Notes under the pieces: generated by a model
Database searches by the model: none
What the model was told of the DNA's origin: nothing
What the model saw: only the letters and a program-made list of their open reading frames with translations
Program-made: the position numbers and the translations under genes
Shown here: positions 1 through 8,752 of the stretch, piece after piece
How positions within the stretch are numbered: the stretch's first letter is position 1
Layout: every line of letters begins with the position of its first letter
NCBI RefSeq assembly: GCF_013030945.1
Contig: NZ_JABBXF010000084.1
Coordinates: forward strand, 1-53,764
DNA length: 53,764 nt
Source: Streptomyces morookaense
GTDB lineage: Bacteria > Actinomycetota > Actinomycetes > Streptomycetales > Streptomycetaceae
Direction of reading: 5' to 3'

Positions 1-1
1 C

Positions 2-2044
2 GGCGGCTTCGGCGGCGGTCGTCCCGGTGGCGGCGGCCCCGGTGGCGGCGGCGGCTTCGGCGGCGGTCGTCCCGGCGGCTTCGGCGGTCGTCCCGGCGGT
101 CCGGGTGCCCGTGGCGGCACGCAGGGCGCCTTCGGCCGTCCCGGCGGTCCGGCTCGTCGCGGTCGCAAGTCCAAGCGTCAGCGTCGCCAGGAGTACGAGG
201 CCATGCAGGCCCCGTCCGTGGGCGGCGTGATGCTGCCCCGCGGCAACGGCGACACCATTCGCCTGTCGCGCGGTGCCTCCCTCACCGACTTCGCGGAGAA
301 GATCGGCGCCAACCCGGCGTCGCTCGTCGCCGTGATGATGAACCTCGGCGAGATGGTCACGGCCACGCAGTCGGTCTCCGACGAGACGCTGCAGCTCCTC
401 GGCGGCGAGATGAACTACCAGGTTCAGATCGTCAGCCCGGAGGAGGAGGACCGCGAGCTGCTCGAGTCCTTCGACATCGAGTTCGGTGAGAACGAGGGCG
501 GCGAGGAGATGCTCGTCGCGCGTCCGCCGGTCGTGACCGTCATGGGTCACGTCGACCACGGCAAGACGCGACTCCTCGACGCGATCCGCAAGACCAACGT
601 GGTCGCGGGCGAGGCCGGCGGCATCACCCAGCACATCGGTGCCTACCAGGTCGCGACCGAGGTCAACGACGAAGAGCGCAAGATCACCTTCATCGACACC
701 CCGGGTCACGAGGCGTTCACCGCCATGCGTGCCCGTGGTGCGAAGTCGACCGACATCGCGATCCTCGTGGTGGCGGCCAACGACGGTGTCATGCCGCAGA
801 CGGTCGAGGCCCTGAACCACGCCAAGGCGGCCGACGTGCCGATCGTGGTCGCGGTCAACAAGATCGACGTCGAGGGTGCCGACCCGACCAAGGTCCGCGG
901 TCAGCTGACCGAGTTCGGTCTGGTGGCCGAGGAGTACGGCGGCGACACGATGTTCGTCGACATCTCCGCCAAGCAGGGTCTGAACATCGACAAGCTGCTC
1001 GAGGCCGTCGTCCTCACCGCCGACGCCGCGCTCGACCTGCGCGCCAACGCGGAGCAGGACGCGCAGGGCATCGCGATCGAGGCCCACCTCGACCGTGGCC
1101 GCGGCGCCGTGGCCACCGTGCTCGTCCAGCGCGGTACCCTCCGCGTCGGTGACACGATGGTCGCCGGTGACGCCTACGGCCGTGTCCGCGCCATGCTCGA
1201 CGACAAGGGCCAGAACGTGGAGGAGGCGGGTCCGTCGACCCCGGTCCTCGTCCTCGGTCTGACCAACGTCCCGGGCGCCGGCGACAACTTCCTCGTCGTC
1301 GACGAGGACCGCACGGCACGCCAGATCGCCGAGAAGCGCGCTGCGCGCGAGCGCAACGCCGCCTTCGCCAAGCGCACCCGCCGGGTGTCCCTCGAGGACC
1401 TGGACAAGGTGCTCAAGGCCGGCGAGATCCAGCAGCTCAACCTCATCATCAAGGGCGACGCGTCCGGTTCGGTCGAGGCTCTCGAGTCCTCGCTGCTCCA
1501 GCTCGATGTGGGCGAGGAGGTCGACATCCGCGTGCTGCACCGCGGCGTGGGTGCGGTCACCGAGTCCGACATCAACCTGGCGTCCGGCTCCGACGCGATC
1601 GTCATCGGCTTCAACGTCCGCGCCGAGGGCCGTGCCACGCAGATGGCCGAGCGCGAGGGCGTCGACGTCCGGTACTACTCGGTCATCTACCAGGCGATCG
1701 AGGAGATCGAGGCGGCCCTCAAGGGCATGCTGAAGCCGGAGTACGAAGAGGTCGAGCTCGGTACGGCGGAGATCCGCGAGATCTTCCGCTCGTCCAAGCT
1801 GGGCAACATCGCGGGTGTCCTCATCCGCTCCGGCGAGGTCAAGCGCAACACCAAGGCGCGCCTCATCCGCGACGGCAAGGTCGTGGCCGAGGACCTCACC
1901 ATCGTCGGTCTGCGTCGCTTCAAGGACGACGTCACCGAGATCCGCGAAGGCTACGAGGGCGGTATCAACCTCGGAAACTTCAACGACATCAAGATCGACG
2001 ACGTCATCGCGACGTACGAGATGCGCGAGAAGCCGCGCGGCTGA
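2..2044 (+). CDS. infB: Translation initiation factor IF-2 (3' part)
   Basis: GTPase that brings initiator fMet-tRNA to the 30S subunit and promotes subunit joining in the cytoplasm. The reading frame is open from base 2, so the true start lies upstream; 680 codons are visible. The first ~45 codons are a Gly/Arg-rich repeat (GGFGGGRPGG-type units) followed by a basic stretch, typical of the long disordered N-terminus of streptomycete IF-2. The G1 motif GHVDHGKT is near visible residue 182, followed by DTPGHEAF (G3) and NKID (G4), then IF-2 domains II to IV. The gene ends at TGA 2042-2044 and is followed by a strong hairpin. The DUF503-rbfA-truB order downstream is the usual actinobacterial arrangement. 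Confidence 0.98.
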   Translation, partial: GGFGGGRPGGGGPGGGGGFGGGRPGGFGGRPGGPGARGGTQGAFGRPGGPARRGRKSKRQRRQEYEAMQAPSVGGVMLPRGNGDTIRLSRGASLTDFAEKIGANPASLVAVMMNLGEMVTATQSVSDETLQLLGGEMNYQVQIVSPEEEDRELLESFDIEFGENEGGEEMLVARPPVVTVMGHVDHGKTRLLDAIRKTNVVAGEAGGITQHIGAYQVATEVNDEERKITFIDTPGHEAFTAMRARGAKSTDIAILVVAANDGVMPQTVEALNHAKAADVPIVVAVNKIDVEGADPTKVRGQLTEFGLVAEEYGGDTMFVDISAKQGLNIDKLLEAVVLTADAALDLRANAEQDAQGIAIEAHLDRGRGAVATVLVQRGTLRVGDTMVAGDAYGRVRAMLDDKGQNVEEAGPSTPVLVLGLTNVPGAGDNFLVVDEDRTARQIAEKRAARERNAAFAKRTRRVSLEDLDKVLKAGEIQQLNLIIKGDASGSVEALESSLLQLDVGEEVDIRVLHRGVGAVTESDINLASGSDAIVIGFNVRAEGRATQMAEREGVDVRYYSVIYQAIEEIEAALKGMLKPEYEEVELGTAEIREIFRSSKLGNIAGVLIRSGEVKRNTKARLIRDGKVVAEDLTIVGLRRFKDDVTEIREGYEGGINLGNFNDIKIDDVIATYEMREKPRG

Positions 2045-2058
2045 TCACCGCACAGCTA

Positions 2059-2101
2059 CCGGGGCCGGTCGGCGGAATGAATATCCGTCGATCGGCCCCG
2101 G
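2059..2101 (+). terminator. Hairpin terminator after infB
   Basis: A 9-bp perfect outer stem CCGGGGCCG/CGGCCCCGG (2059-2067 with 2093-2101) encloses a second pairing CGGCGGA/TCCGTCG with one G-U pair. There is no U-tract, as is common in Streptomyces. It could end or attenuate infB transcription before the DUF503 gene. Confidence 0.6.
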
Positions 2102-2182
2102 CCGTTGCGTGTACGGTGCGAGGAGCGCCGTGCACCAGGCACAGGCACCACACGCCTCCCGGGTGGGCTTCACCCGTCACAC

Positions 2183-2479
2183 ATGTATGTAGGGACGCTG
2201 TCCTTCGACCTCCTCCTCGGCGACGTCCGGTCGCTGAAGGAGAAGCGCTCCGTCGTCCGCCCGATCGTCGCCGAGCTGCACCGCAAGTACGCGGTCAGCG
2301 TGGCGGAGGTCGGCGACCAGGACCTCTACCGCCGGGCCGTGATCGGGGTGGCGGCGGTCTCCGGGGACACGGGGCACCTCACGGACATACTGGACCGCTG
2401 CGAGCGCCTGGTCGCCGCACGGCCCGAAGTGGAGCTGCTGTCGGTCAGACGGCGGTTCCACGGCGAACACGACGACTGA
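2183..2479 (+). CDS. DUF503 family protein
   Basis: A 98-residue cytoplasmic protein of the DUF503 family (YlxP-like), of uncertain function, almost always encoded between infB and rbfA in Gram-positive bacteria. The N-terminus MYVGTLSFDLLLGDVRSLKEK matches the family; the frame can be extended upstream to 2105 but the extension looks non-coding. No Shine-Dalgarno sequence precedes this ATG. A small hairpin CGGGTG-GGCTT-CACCCG (2160-2176) sits just upstream and may influence initiation. The neighbourhood suggests a role tied to ribosome assembly or initiation; this is an inference from context only. Confidence 0.88.
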   Translation: MYVGTLSFDLLLGDVRSLKEKRSVVRPIVAELHRKYAVSVAEVGDQDLYRRAVIGVAAVSGDTGHLTDILDRCERLVAARPEVELLSVRRRFHGEHDD

Positions 2480-2533
2480 GCACGTCGCGGGCGCCGACAG
2501 CACAATGGTGGAAGACGAGAAGGAGTAGGACCA

Positions 2534-2980
2534 GTGGCCGACAACGCGCGGGCGAAGAGGCTGGCGGACCTCATTCGCGAGGTGATCGCCCGGAAGCTCC
2601 AGCGCGGAATCAAGGACCCGCGGCTGGGCACGCACGTGACCATCACGGACACCCGGGTCACCGGCGACCTGCGGGAGGCGACGGTCTTCTACACGGTCTA
2701 CGGCGACGACGAGGACCGGGCCGGCGTGGCAGCGGGCCTGGAGAGCGCCAAGGGCATCCTGCGCTCGGAGGTCGGGCGCGCGGCGGGCATCAAGTTCACG
2801 CCGACGCTGACCTTCGTCCCCGACGCCCTGCCGGAGAACGCCCGGACGATCGAGGACCTCCTCGACCGTGCGCGCTCGTCCGACGCCCAGGTCCGCGAGG
2901 CCTCCTCGGGCGCGAAGTACGCCGGCGAGGCCGACCCGTACCGCAAGCCGGGCGAGGACGGGGACGCAACCGCCGAATGA
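2534..2980 (+). CDS. rbfA: 30S ribosome-binding factor RbfA
   Basis: Assembly factor that binds immature 30S subunits and assists 16S rRNA 5'-end maturation and cold adaptation. 148 residues, GTG start, preceded by GAGAAGGAG about 10 nt upstream. The N-terminus MADNARAKRLADLIREVIARK and the block DPRLGTHVTITDTRVTGDL are characteristic; the C-terminal ~35 residues are a variable acidic tail (EADPYRKPGEDGD). The TGA overlaps the ATG of truB (ATGA), indicating translational coupling. Confidence 0.97.
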   Translation: MADNARAKRLADLIREVIARKLQRGIKDPRLGTHVTITDTRVTGDLREATVFYTVYGDDEDRAGVAAGLESAKGILRSEVGRAAGIKFTPTLTFVPDALPENARTIEDLLDRARSSDAQVREASSGAKYAGEADPYRKPGEDGDATAE

Positions 2981-3879
2981 AGCACAAGAGCACACCGCCG
3001 GACGGGCTCGTCATCGTCGACAAGCCCGCCGGCTTCACCTCGCACGACGTCGTGGCGAAGATGCGCGGCATCGCGAAGACGCGCCGCGTGGGCCACGCCG
3101 GGACCCTCGACCCGATGGCCACCGGCGTGCTCGTCCTCGGCGTCGAGCGGGCCACCAAGCTCCTCGGCCACCTCGCGCTGACCGAGAAGGAGTACGTCGC
3201 GACGATCCGGCTCGGCCAGAACACCGTGACGGACGACGCGGAGGGCGAGATCACCTCGTCGACGGACGCCTCCGGCGTCACCCGCGAGGCGATCGACGCC
3301 GGGATCGCCAAGCTCACCGGCGACATCATGCAGGTGCCGTCGAAGGTCAGCGCGATCAAGATCGACGGCGTGCGCTCGTACAAGCGGGCGCGCGAGGGCG
3401 AGGACTTCGAGATCCCCGCCCGCCCGGTGACCGTCTCCTCCTTCACCCTGCACGCCGTGCTCCCGGCCGAGGCCGAGGACGGCACCCCGGTGCAGGACCT
3501 GCTGGTCTCCGTCGTCTGCTCCTCCGGCACCTACGTCCGCGCCCTGGCGCGCGACCTCGGCGCCGACACGGGGGTCGGCGGGCACCTGACGGCCCTGCGG
3601 CGCACCCGCGTCGGGCCGTACCGGATCAACGACGCCCGGACGCTCGACCAGCTCCAGGAGGAGCTGACCGTGATGCCCGTCGCCGAGGCGGCCGCGGCAG
3701 CCTTCCGGCGCTGGGACGTGAACGAGGAGCAGGCCCGGCTGCTGGGCAACGGCGTGCGGCTGCGGCTGCCGCTCTTCGAGGGCAGCGGCCCGATCGCCGT
3801 CTTCGGCCCGGACGGCCGCTTCAAGGTCCTCGTGGAGGACCACCAGGGACGGGCCAAGAGCCTGGCCGTCTTCGCCTGA
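2977..3879 (+). CDS. truB: tRNA pseudouridine-55 synthase TruB
   Basis: Converts U55 in the T-loop of tRNAs to pseudouridine. 300 residues. The ATG at 2977 overlaps the rbfA stop by four bases. The catalytic aspartate lies in HAGTLDPMATG (Asp45), preceded by GLVIVDKPAGFTSHD. The Actinobacteria-type C-terminal PUA-like region includes RLRLPLFEG and GPIAVFGPDGRFK. A strong hairpin follows the gene, so infB/rbfA/truB transcription probably ends here. Confidence 0.97.
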   Translation: MKHKSTPPDGLVIVDKPAGFTSHDVVAKMRGIAKTRRVGHAGTLDPMATGVLVLGVERATKLLGHLALTEKEYVATIRLGQNTVTDDAEGEITSSTDASGVTREAIDAGIAKLTGDIMQVPSKVSAIKIDGVRSYKRAREGEDFEIPARPVTVSSFTLHAVLPAEAEDGTPVQDLLVSVVCSSGTYVRALARDLGADTGVGGHLTALRRTRVGPYRINDARTLDQLQEELTVMPVAEAAAAAFRRWDVNEEQARLLGNGVRLRLPLFEGSGPIAVFGPDGRFKVLVEDHQGRAKSLAVFA

Positions 3880-3889
3880 CGCGGCCCAC

Positions 3890-3932
3890 CGTGGGACGGG
3901 GAGGTGTCACCGGACACGCTCCCCGCCCCACG
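3890..3932 (+). terminator. Terminator after truB
   Basis: Long hairpin: CGTGGGACGGGGAG (3890-3903) pairs with CTCCCCGCCCCACG (3919-3932) with one A/C mismatch, and GTGTC/GACAC adds five inner base pairs around an ACCG loop, with one bulged G. It separates the truB group from the large gene at 4104. Confidence 0.75.
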
Positions 3933-4103
3933 ATCCCCCTCCCACAGCTCTCTATCCATCCCGGCCCCTTGATTCACCCCAACGGGCAGGCGCTCGGAGT
4001 GAACCAGGGGGGTGGAAGGGGGCGCGTTCAGGATGTGATCTGGTCTCGCCGATCATCCGCTGCCTACCGTCGTGTGTACGAGCACGGCGGGGAGGTTCGA
4101 CGG

Positions 4104-7100
4104 ATGAACGGTCGGCGGACCGACGCGGAAGACTCTCTGGTGCGTATCCGCGATCTCGCCGGGCGCGTGCGGGGCACGGGATTCCTCGCCGACGACCGCG
4201 GCACGCTGGTCACCAGCCACGAGGCCGTCGACGGTCTCGCCCGTCTCGTCCTGCACGCTCCCGGCGAGCTGACCTGCGTGGTCGGCACCGAGGACGTCGT
4301 TCCGCTGCCCGAGTGCAACCTGGCCCTGGTCCGCACGGAGGGGCTCCCCGTCCCGCCGCTGCCCGTCGCGGCCGCGGAGCACGTCGCGGGCGGGGCGGAG
4401 GTCCGGCTGCGGACGAGCCGCTGGCAGACGGCCAAGGTCGTCGGCCATGCCGAGATCACCTACACCGCGACCGACCGATTCCACCTCCTCGGCTCCGCGC
4501 TCGAACTCTCGCTGCCCGGCCGCGCCCAGCTGCGCCTCGGCGAGGAGGCCACCGGCGGGCCGGTCCTCGACGCCGCGACGGGCGCGGTGATCGCCGTCCT
4601 CGGCACCGCCCACCACTCGGACCGTCGCGCGGGCGGCTTCGCGATCCCCCTGCGCGCCGCGGCCCGCACGGCGGCAGGCGGCCCGCTCGCGGACCTCCTG
4701 GAGCGCAACGCGGCCACCGTCCCCGCCTACGGCAGCGAGCTCAACCTCGCCGGCGCGCTGCACCTCACCGCCACCTCGCTGGGCTCGGTCGTCACGCCGC
4801 GGCCCTGGCGCGAACCGGTCGAGCGGCCGGATGCGGAGCGGGAGTTCGCCCGCTTCCTGGACCGCGGGTCGGATGCGCCGGACGAACCGGATGATCCGGA
4901 CGGTGCCGATGAACCGGGCTGCCAGGCCCACGTCCTCGGCCTCGTCGGCGATCCCGGCACCGGACGGACGACCGAGCTGGGCGCACTGGCCGCACGGCGG
5001 GCGCGCGGTGCCGAGCCCGCGCCCACGCTGTGGCTGCGCGGCGCCGACCTCCAGGTGGGCGACGAGAGCGTGCGCGACGCCGTCGCGCGCGCCCTGGAGG
5101 CGGCCGGCCGGATCGTCGCCGCCTCCGCGGGGGCGGCGGGCCTGGTCGGCGGCACGGCCGCGCCCACCCCGGAGGCCGTCGCCGAGCTGGGCCACCGCGT
5201 GGGGCGCCCGCTGCTCGTCCTCCTCGACTGCCCCGAGGAGATGCCGCCCGTCCTCGCCCACGGCCTGGCCGGCTGGACCGAGGCCACCGCCGAGTGGCTC
5301 GCCGCCACCGAGACTCGGATGGTCGTGGCCTGCCGGCCCGAGCACTGGGAGATGGCCGGTGCCCTCTTCCCGCCCGGCATGCTGCACACCCCGGAGCGCG
5401 GCCCGGAGGGGGACGATCCGCGCGCGCTGCCGCCCTGCTCGCGCATGGGCGGGCTCACCTCCGGTCAGGCCACCGCCGTCCTCGCCTCCTACGGCATCCC
5501 GCCGGATGCGGTCGACCCGGCCGACGCCGGGCACCCGCTGGCGCTGCGGCTGCTCGCCGAGATCCGCGCCGCCCTGCCCGACGGCACGGGCGGGGCCGCG
5601 CCGGACCGGTGGGAGATCTTCTCCGGCTACCTCGACCTGGTCTGCCTGCGGATCGCGGTCCGGCTCGCCGCGGCGCGCCGCCCGCCTCTGCGCGGCACCG
5701 CGGTGCGCCGGCTGGCGGCCCGGGTCGCCGGGCAGGTGCACGAGGCGGCCCGGCGGTGCCTCGGGCCCGGGCAGGGCGAGCTGGAACGGGAGGCCTTCGA
5801 GGAGCTCTTCCCGTGGCGCACGGGCTGGGCCTCGGCCGTCCTCACCGAGGGCCTGCTGGTGCCGGCGGGCACCGGGTACCGCTTCGCGCACGAGGAGTTC
5901 GCCGACTGGCTCCAGGGCGCCCACCTCGACCTGGACGCCGCGCTGTACGCGCTCGTCCACCGCTGGTACGAACCGGAGGGCCCGCCCGCCGAGGCGCCCG
6001 TCCGGCTGCCGTCCCGGCCGGGCAACGGCCCGGCGCCGGCGCCCGCGGGGCATGTCCCGCCCCCGCCCGGCTCCTCGCCGCGCCCCACGGCGGCCCGCCG
6101 CAGGCGGCGCGGCGACCCGCCGGAGCCGCCCAAGCCGCTGCCCGTGCCGCGGCACCGGATCGGCCCGGTCATCCAGGCCCTCCTGCTGCTGGCCCGCCGC
6201 TCCGGGCCCACCGAGCTCTCGCGCCGGCTGACCGCGCTGGTCCACGCCGTGGAGACGCTGGCCGGTGCGCGGCGCGGCGGTGCCGGGTATGCCGGCCATG
6301 CCACGGCCGTCAGCGATCCGTCCTGGTGGGCGGCCCACCTGCTGGGCGAGGCGCTGCTGCGCGTCCCGGACGCGACGCCGTACATGGGCGTGCTGCGGCT
6401 CCTCGCCGAGCGCATCACGGCCCTCTCCCGGGCCGCCGGGGGCTTCGACAACGACCGGGACCGCACGCTGGGCGGCCTCGCCGAATTCGGCCCCTGGTTC
6501 TGGCTCCGCCTGAAGCTCGACCTCGCCGACCGCCTCGACCTGCTCCGCCTCCTCGTCCCCGCGGACGGCCCGCCCCGCGGTTCGGCCCAGGCGGCCGCGG
6601 CCCGCGTCCTGGGCGGCAGCACGGCGGCCCACGCGGAGGCGGCACCACGGGGGCTGCGGGGTACGCGTCCCGCGGGGGCGGCGCGGGACGGCGCCGAGGG
6701 GCCGTTCGGCCGGGCGCGGGCGGCGGGGCAGCCCGCCTCGTCCGGGGAACCGCCGGAGGCGCCCGCGGTTCCCCGGGCGCGGACGCCCAAGTGGGAGCGC
6801 GTGGGCCGGATCCCGACCCGGGCGGAGGCCGCGGCAGGGGCCACTGCGCCGGAGGTCTCGTCCGAGCCGTGGTCCCGCAGCCCGGAGGCCGCGGCCGGCT
6901 CGTCGGCGTCCAGCGGGCCGCAAGGGGCGACCGCCTCCGCGGGCGGGGGGCCTGGCGACGGGCGGACGGCGCCGTCCAGCAGCGGACGGCGAGAACCGGC
7001 CGCGCCGACGGCCGGTCGCGCCGGCTACGGGGCGGTGGCCCCGGATGCGTCCGGCAGCGAGCTGCGAGACCCCGCCGCGCCGTCGGTCGACTACGAATCC

Positions 7101-8702
7101 GCTGCCCCGGAGCGGTCCGGCTTCGGCGCCGAAGAGCGGGTGGTGTCGGGGGCAGAGCGTGTCGGCTCCGGGTCCGTGGCCCCGGACGCGTCCGGCAGCG
7201 ACCACCGGGACCCCGCCGCGTCGGCGGCCGGCCACGGCCCCGTGGCCGGCGATCCGTCCACCGCCGGCCCCGAGGCCGCCCGCGCCGGCGCAGGCGACGA
7301 CGAGCCCCGCACCCCCGCCCCCGAGGCCTCGCAACCGCCGGAGGCCCCGGCCTCGCAACCGCCGGAGGCACCGCCGTCAGCGGCGCCCCACAAGCGCCCC
7401 GCCCCCCAGGCCAACCGTTTCCTTCCCTCCGTCGCCACCCTCCTCGCCCACGATCCGTTCGCCGCCCAGCCGTTGCTCTGCCGCTGGTTCAGCGACGACC
7501 GGCCCCTGCAGACCGCGCCCGGTGCCGGGCCCCGGCCCACCGTGGCGACCGCCGCGCAGGCGCTGCTGCACACCCATCGCCGCCGGGCCATCGACGATCT
7601 CGCCGAGGCGCTCGTCGACGCGGGCCACCCGAAGGCCGACGAGCTGCTGGCCGCCCTCGCCGAGGACGAGCCCTCCGCGCTGTGCCGGGCCGTCGACCGA
7701 TGGGCGCACGACGAGCGCTTGGAGCGGCACGTGGCCGCGGCCGCGTACGGGCTCAGGACCGCCCACCACGTCACCACGGAGGCCGACCGCGAGCTGCTCC
7801 GCTTCTCCGCGCTCGCGCTGCTCGCCCGCCCCGCCGAGGGGGCCCTGCACGGGGCCGCGCTCGGACTGCTCGTCCTGGACCGCGAGACCCGCGAGCAGCA
7901 CCTGCCGCAGGCCGTCGCCCGCTTCGCCGCAGGCGACCCGCACCTGCCGCCCGACGTCCTCGCCCCGGCCCTGAGCACCCACCCCGAGCCCGTCCTCGCC
8001 GCCTTCCGCGCGCGGCTGTACGAACCGGGGGAGGGGCCCGCGGCCGTGCTGCGCACCCTGGCGCGGGTCACGGCCCCTTCCCTCGCCCGGCACGCCGCCG
8101 CGCTCGTGCGCGAGCACGTCGACCACCACCCCGAGGGCGCGGCGAACGCCGCCGAGTTCATCGACCGGCGCCTGGAGGACGGCCCGTCGGCCCGCGCGGT
8201 CCTCTTCCCCCTCGTCGTCTCCCTGCTGCGCACCCGCCCCCCGCAGGTCCGGCGCGCCCTGGCGCCCGTCCTGGCCGCCCCGGGCACCGCGGTCTCGCGG
8301 CCGCTGCGGCAGGAGTTGCTGGAGGTGCTGCTGGAACGCGAGGAGTTCGGGCCGTACGAGCGGGACGTCACGGTGCTCGACGCCCTGTTGAGGGCGATCG
8401 CCCAGGGCGCCCCCGAGCGGCTGGAGCACCGCACCCGTGATCTTGTTCACCGCACCGGCCTGTTGATGTCCCGCACCCCGGAGGGCGCCGCGTGCTTCGA
8501 CCGGCGGATCACGCAGCTGGCCAGGGAGGTCCCGGTCTTCGGCAGCCAGGTGCGCGGCTGGCTGAAGGAGGCCCCGGCGCTGTGGGCCGTGGTCGTGGGG
8601 CCGAGCGCCCGGATCCGGCTCACGGCGGATGCACAACAGGCGGAGGGACGGACGACCGACCCGGCCGATGCGGGGCGCCGCGAACCGGCATGGCACTCTT
8701 AG
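4104..8702 (+). CDS. Trypsin-fold pseudoprotease fused to P-loop (STAND-like) NTPase
   Basis: A 1532-residue protein. The ATG at 4104 follows GGGGAGG; the open frame continues upstream to 2868 but there it runs antiphase through rbfA and truB. Residues ~1-190 read as a trypsin/HtrA-type domain (GTGFLADDRGTLVTSHEAV, NLALVRT, ATGGPVLD), but the triad positions read His39, Asn72 (expected Asp) and Thr150 (expected Ser), so it is probably not proteolytic. From ~280 there is a P-loop GDPGTGRTTE, a Walker B-like LLVLLDCPEE near 369 and a VVACRPEHW sensor-like motif near 406, as in STAND/NACHT-type NTPases. A low-complexity Ala/Pro/Gly linker covers ~830-1090, including a 24-bp tandem duplication (SQPPEAPA). 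The C-terminal ~430 residues are helical and repeat-like. No signal peptide or membrane segment. Peptidase-STAND fusions occur in signalling and conflict systems of developmentally complex bacteria; function here is unknown. Confidence 0.85.
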   Translation: MNGRRTDAEDSLVRIRDLAGRVRGTGFLADDRGTLVTSHEAVDGLARLVLHAPGELTCVVGTEDVVPLPECNLALVRTEGLPVPPLPVAAAEHVAGGAEVRLRTSRWQTAKVVGHAEITYTATDRFHLLGSALELSLPGRAQLRLGEEATGGPVLDAATGAVIAVLGTAHHSDRRAGGFAIPLRAAARTAAGGPLADLLERNAATVPAYGSELNLAGALHLTATSLGSVVTPRPWREPVERPDAEREFARFLDRGSDAPDEPDDPDGADEPGCQAHVLGLVGDPGTGRTTELGALAARRARGAEPAPTLWLRGADLQVGDESVRDAVARALEAAGRIVAASAGAAGLVGGTAAPTPEAVAELGHRVGRPLLVLLDCPEEMPPVLAHGLAGWTEATAEWLAATETRMVVACRPEHWEMAGALFPPGMLHTPERGPEGDDPRALPPCSRMGGLTSGQATAVLASYGIPPDAVDPADAGHPLALRLLAEIRAALPDGTGGAAPDRWEIFSGYLDLVCLRIAVRLAAARRPPLRGTAVRRLAARVAGQVHEAARRCLGPGQGELEREAFEELFPWRTGWASAVLTEGLLVPAGTGYRFAHEEFADWLQGAHLDLDAALYALVHRWYEPEGPPAEAPVRLPSRPGNGPAPAPAGHVPPPPGSSPRPTAARRRRRGDPPEPPKPLPVPRHRIGPVIQALLLLARRSGPTELSRRLTALVHAVETLAGARRGGAGYAGHATAVSDPSWWAAHLLGEALLRVPDATPYMGVLRLLAERITALSRAAGGFDNDRDRTLGGLAEFGPWFWLRLKLDLADRLDLLRLLVPADGPPRGSAQAAAARVLGGSTAAHAEAAPRGLRGTRPAGAARDGAEGPFGRARAAGQPASSGEPPEAPAVPRARTPKWERVGRIPTRAEAAAGATAPEVSSEPWSRSPEAAAGSSASSGPQGATASAGGGPGDGRTAPSSSGRREPAAPTAGRAGYGAVAPDASGSELRDPAAPSVDYESAAPERSGFGAEERVVSGAERVGSGSVAPDASGSDHRDPAASAAGHGPVAGDPSTAGPEAARAGAGDDEPRTPAPEASQPPEAPASQPPEAPPSAAPHKRPAPQANRFLPSVATLLAHDPFAAQPLLCRWFSDDRPLQTAPGAGPRPTVATAAQALLHTHRRRAIDDLAEALVDAGHPKADELLAALAEDEPSALCRAVDRWAHDERLERHVAAAAYGLRTAHHVTTEADRELLRFSALALLARPAEGALHGAALGLLVLDRETREQHLPQAVARFAAGDPHLPPDVLAPALSTHPEPVLAAFRARLYEPGEGPAAVLRTLARVTAPSLARHAAALVREHVDHHPEGAANAAEFIDRRLEDGPSARAVLFPLVVSLLRTRPPQVRRALAPVLAAPGTAVSRPLRQELLEVLLEREEFGPYERDVTVLDALLRAIAQGAPERLEHRTRDLVHRTGLLMSRTPEGAACFDRRITQLAREVPVFGSQVRGWLKEAPALWAVVVGPSARIRLTADAQQAEGRTTDPADAGRREPAWHS

Positions 8703-8752
8703 TTCTGCGTAATCGACAGACAAAGGTTCGGGTTCGGCGAGGAGCGGGCACA

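Noticed and set aside
2868..4103. In-frame upstream extension of the large pseudoprotease gene through rbfA and truB
   Set aside because: It is a high-GC shadow frame: Arg/Pro-rich translation over two certain genes. The ATG at 4104 has a good ribosome site.
4053..7358. 1101-codon open frame on the minus strand
   Set aside because: Antisense shadow of the pseudoprotease gene; composition Arg/Gly/Ala only, no motif.
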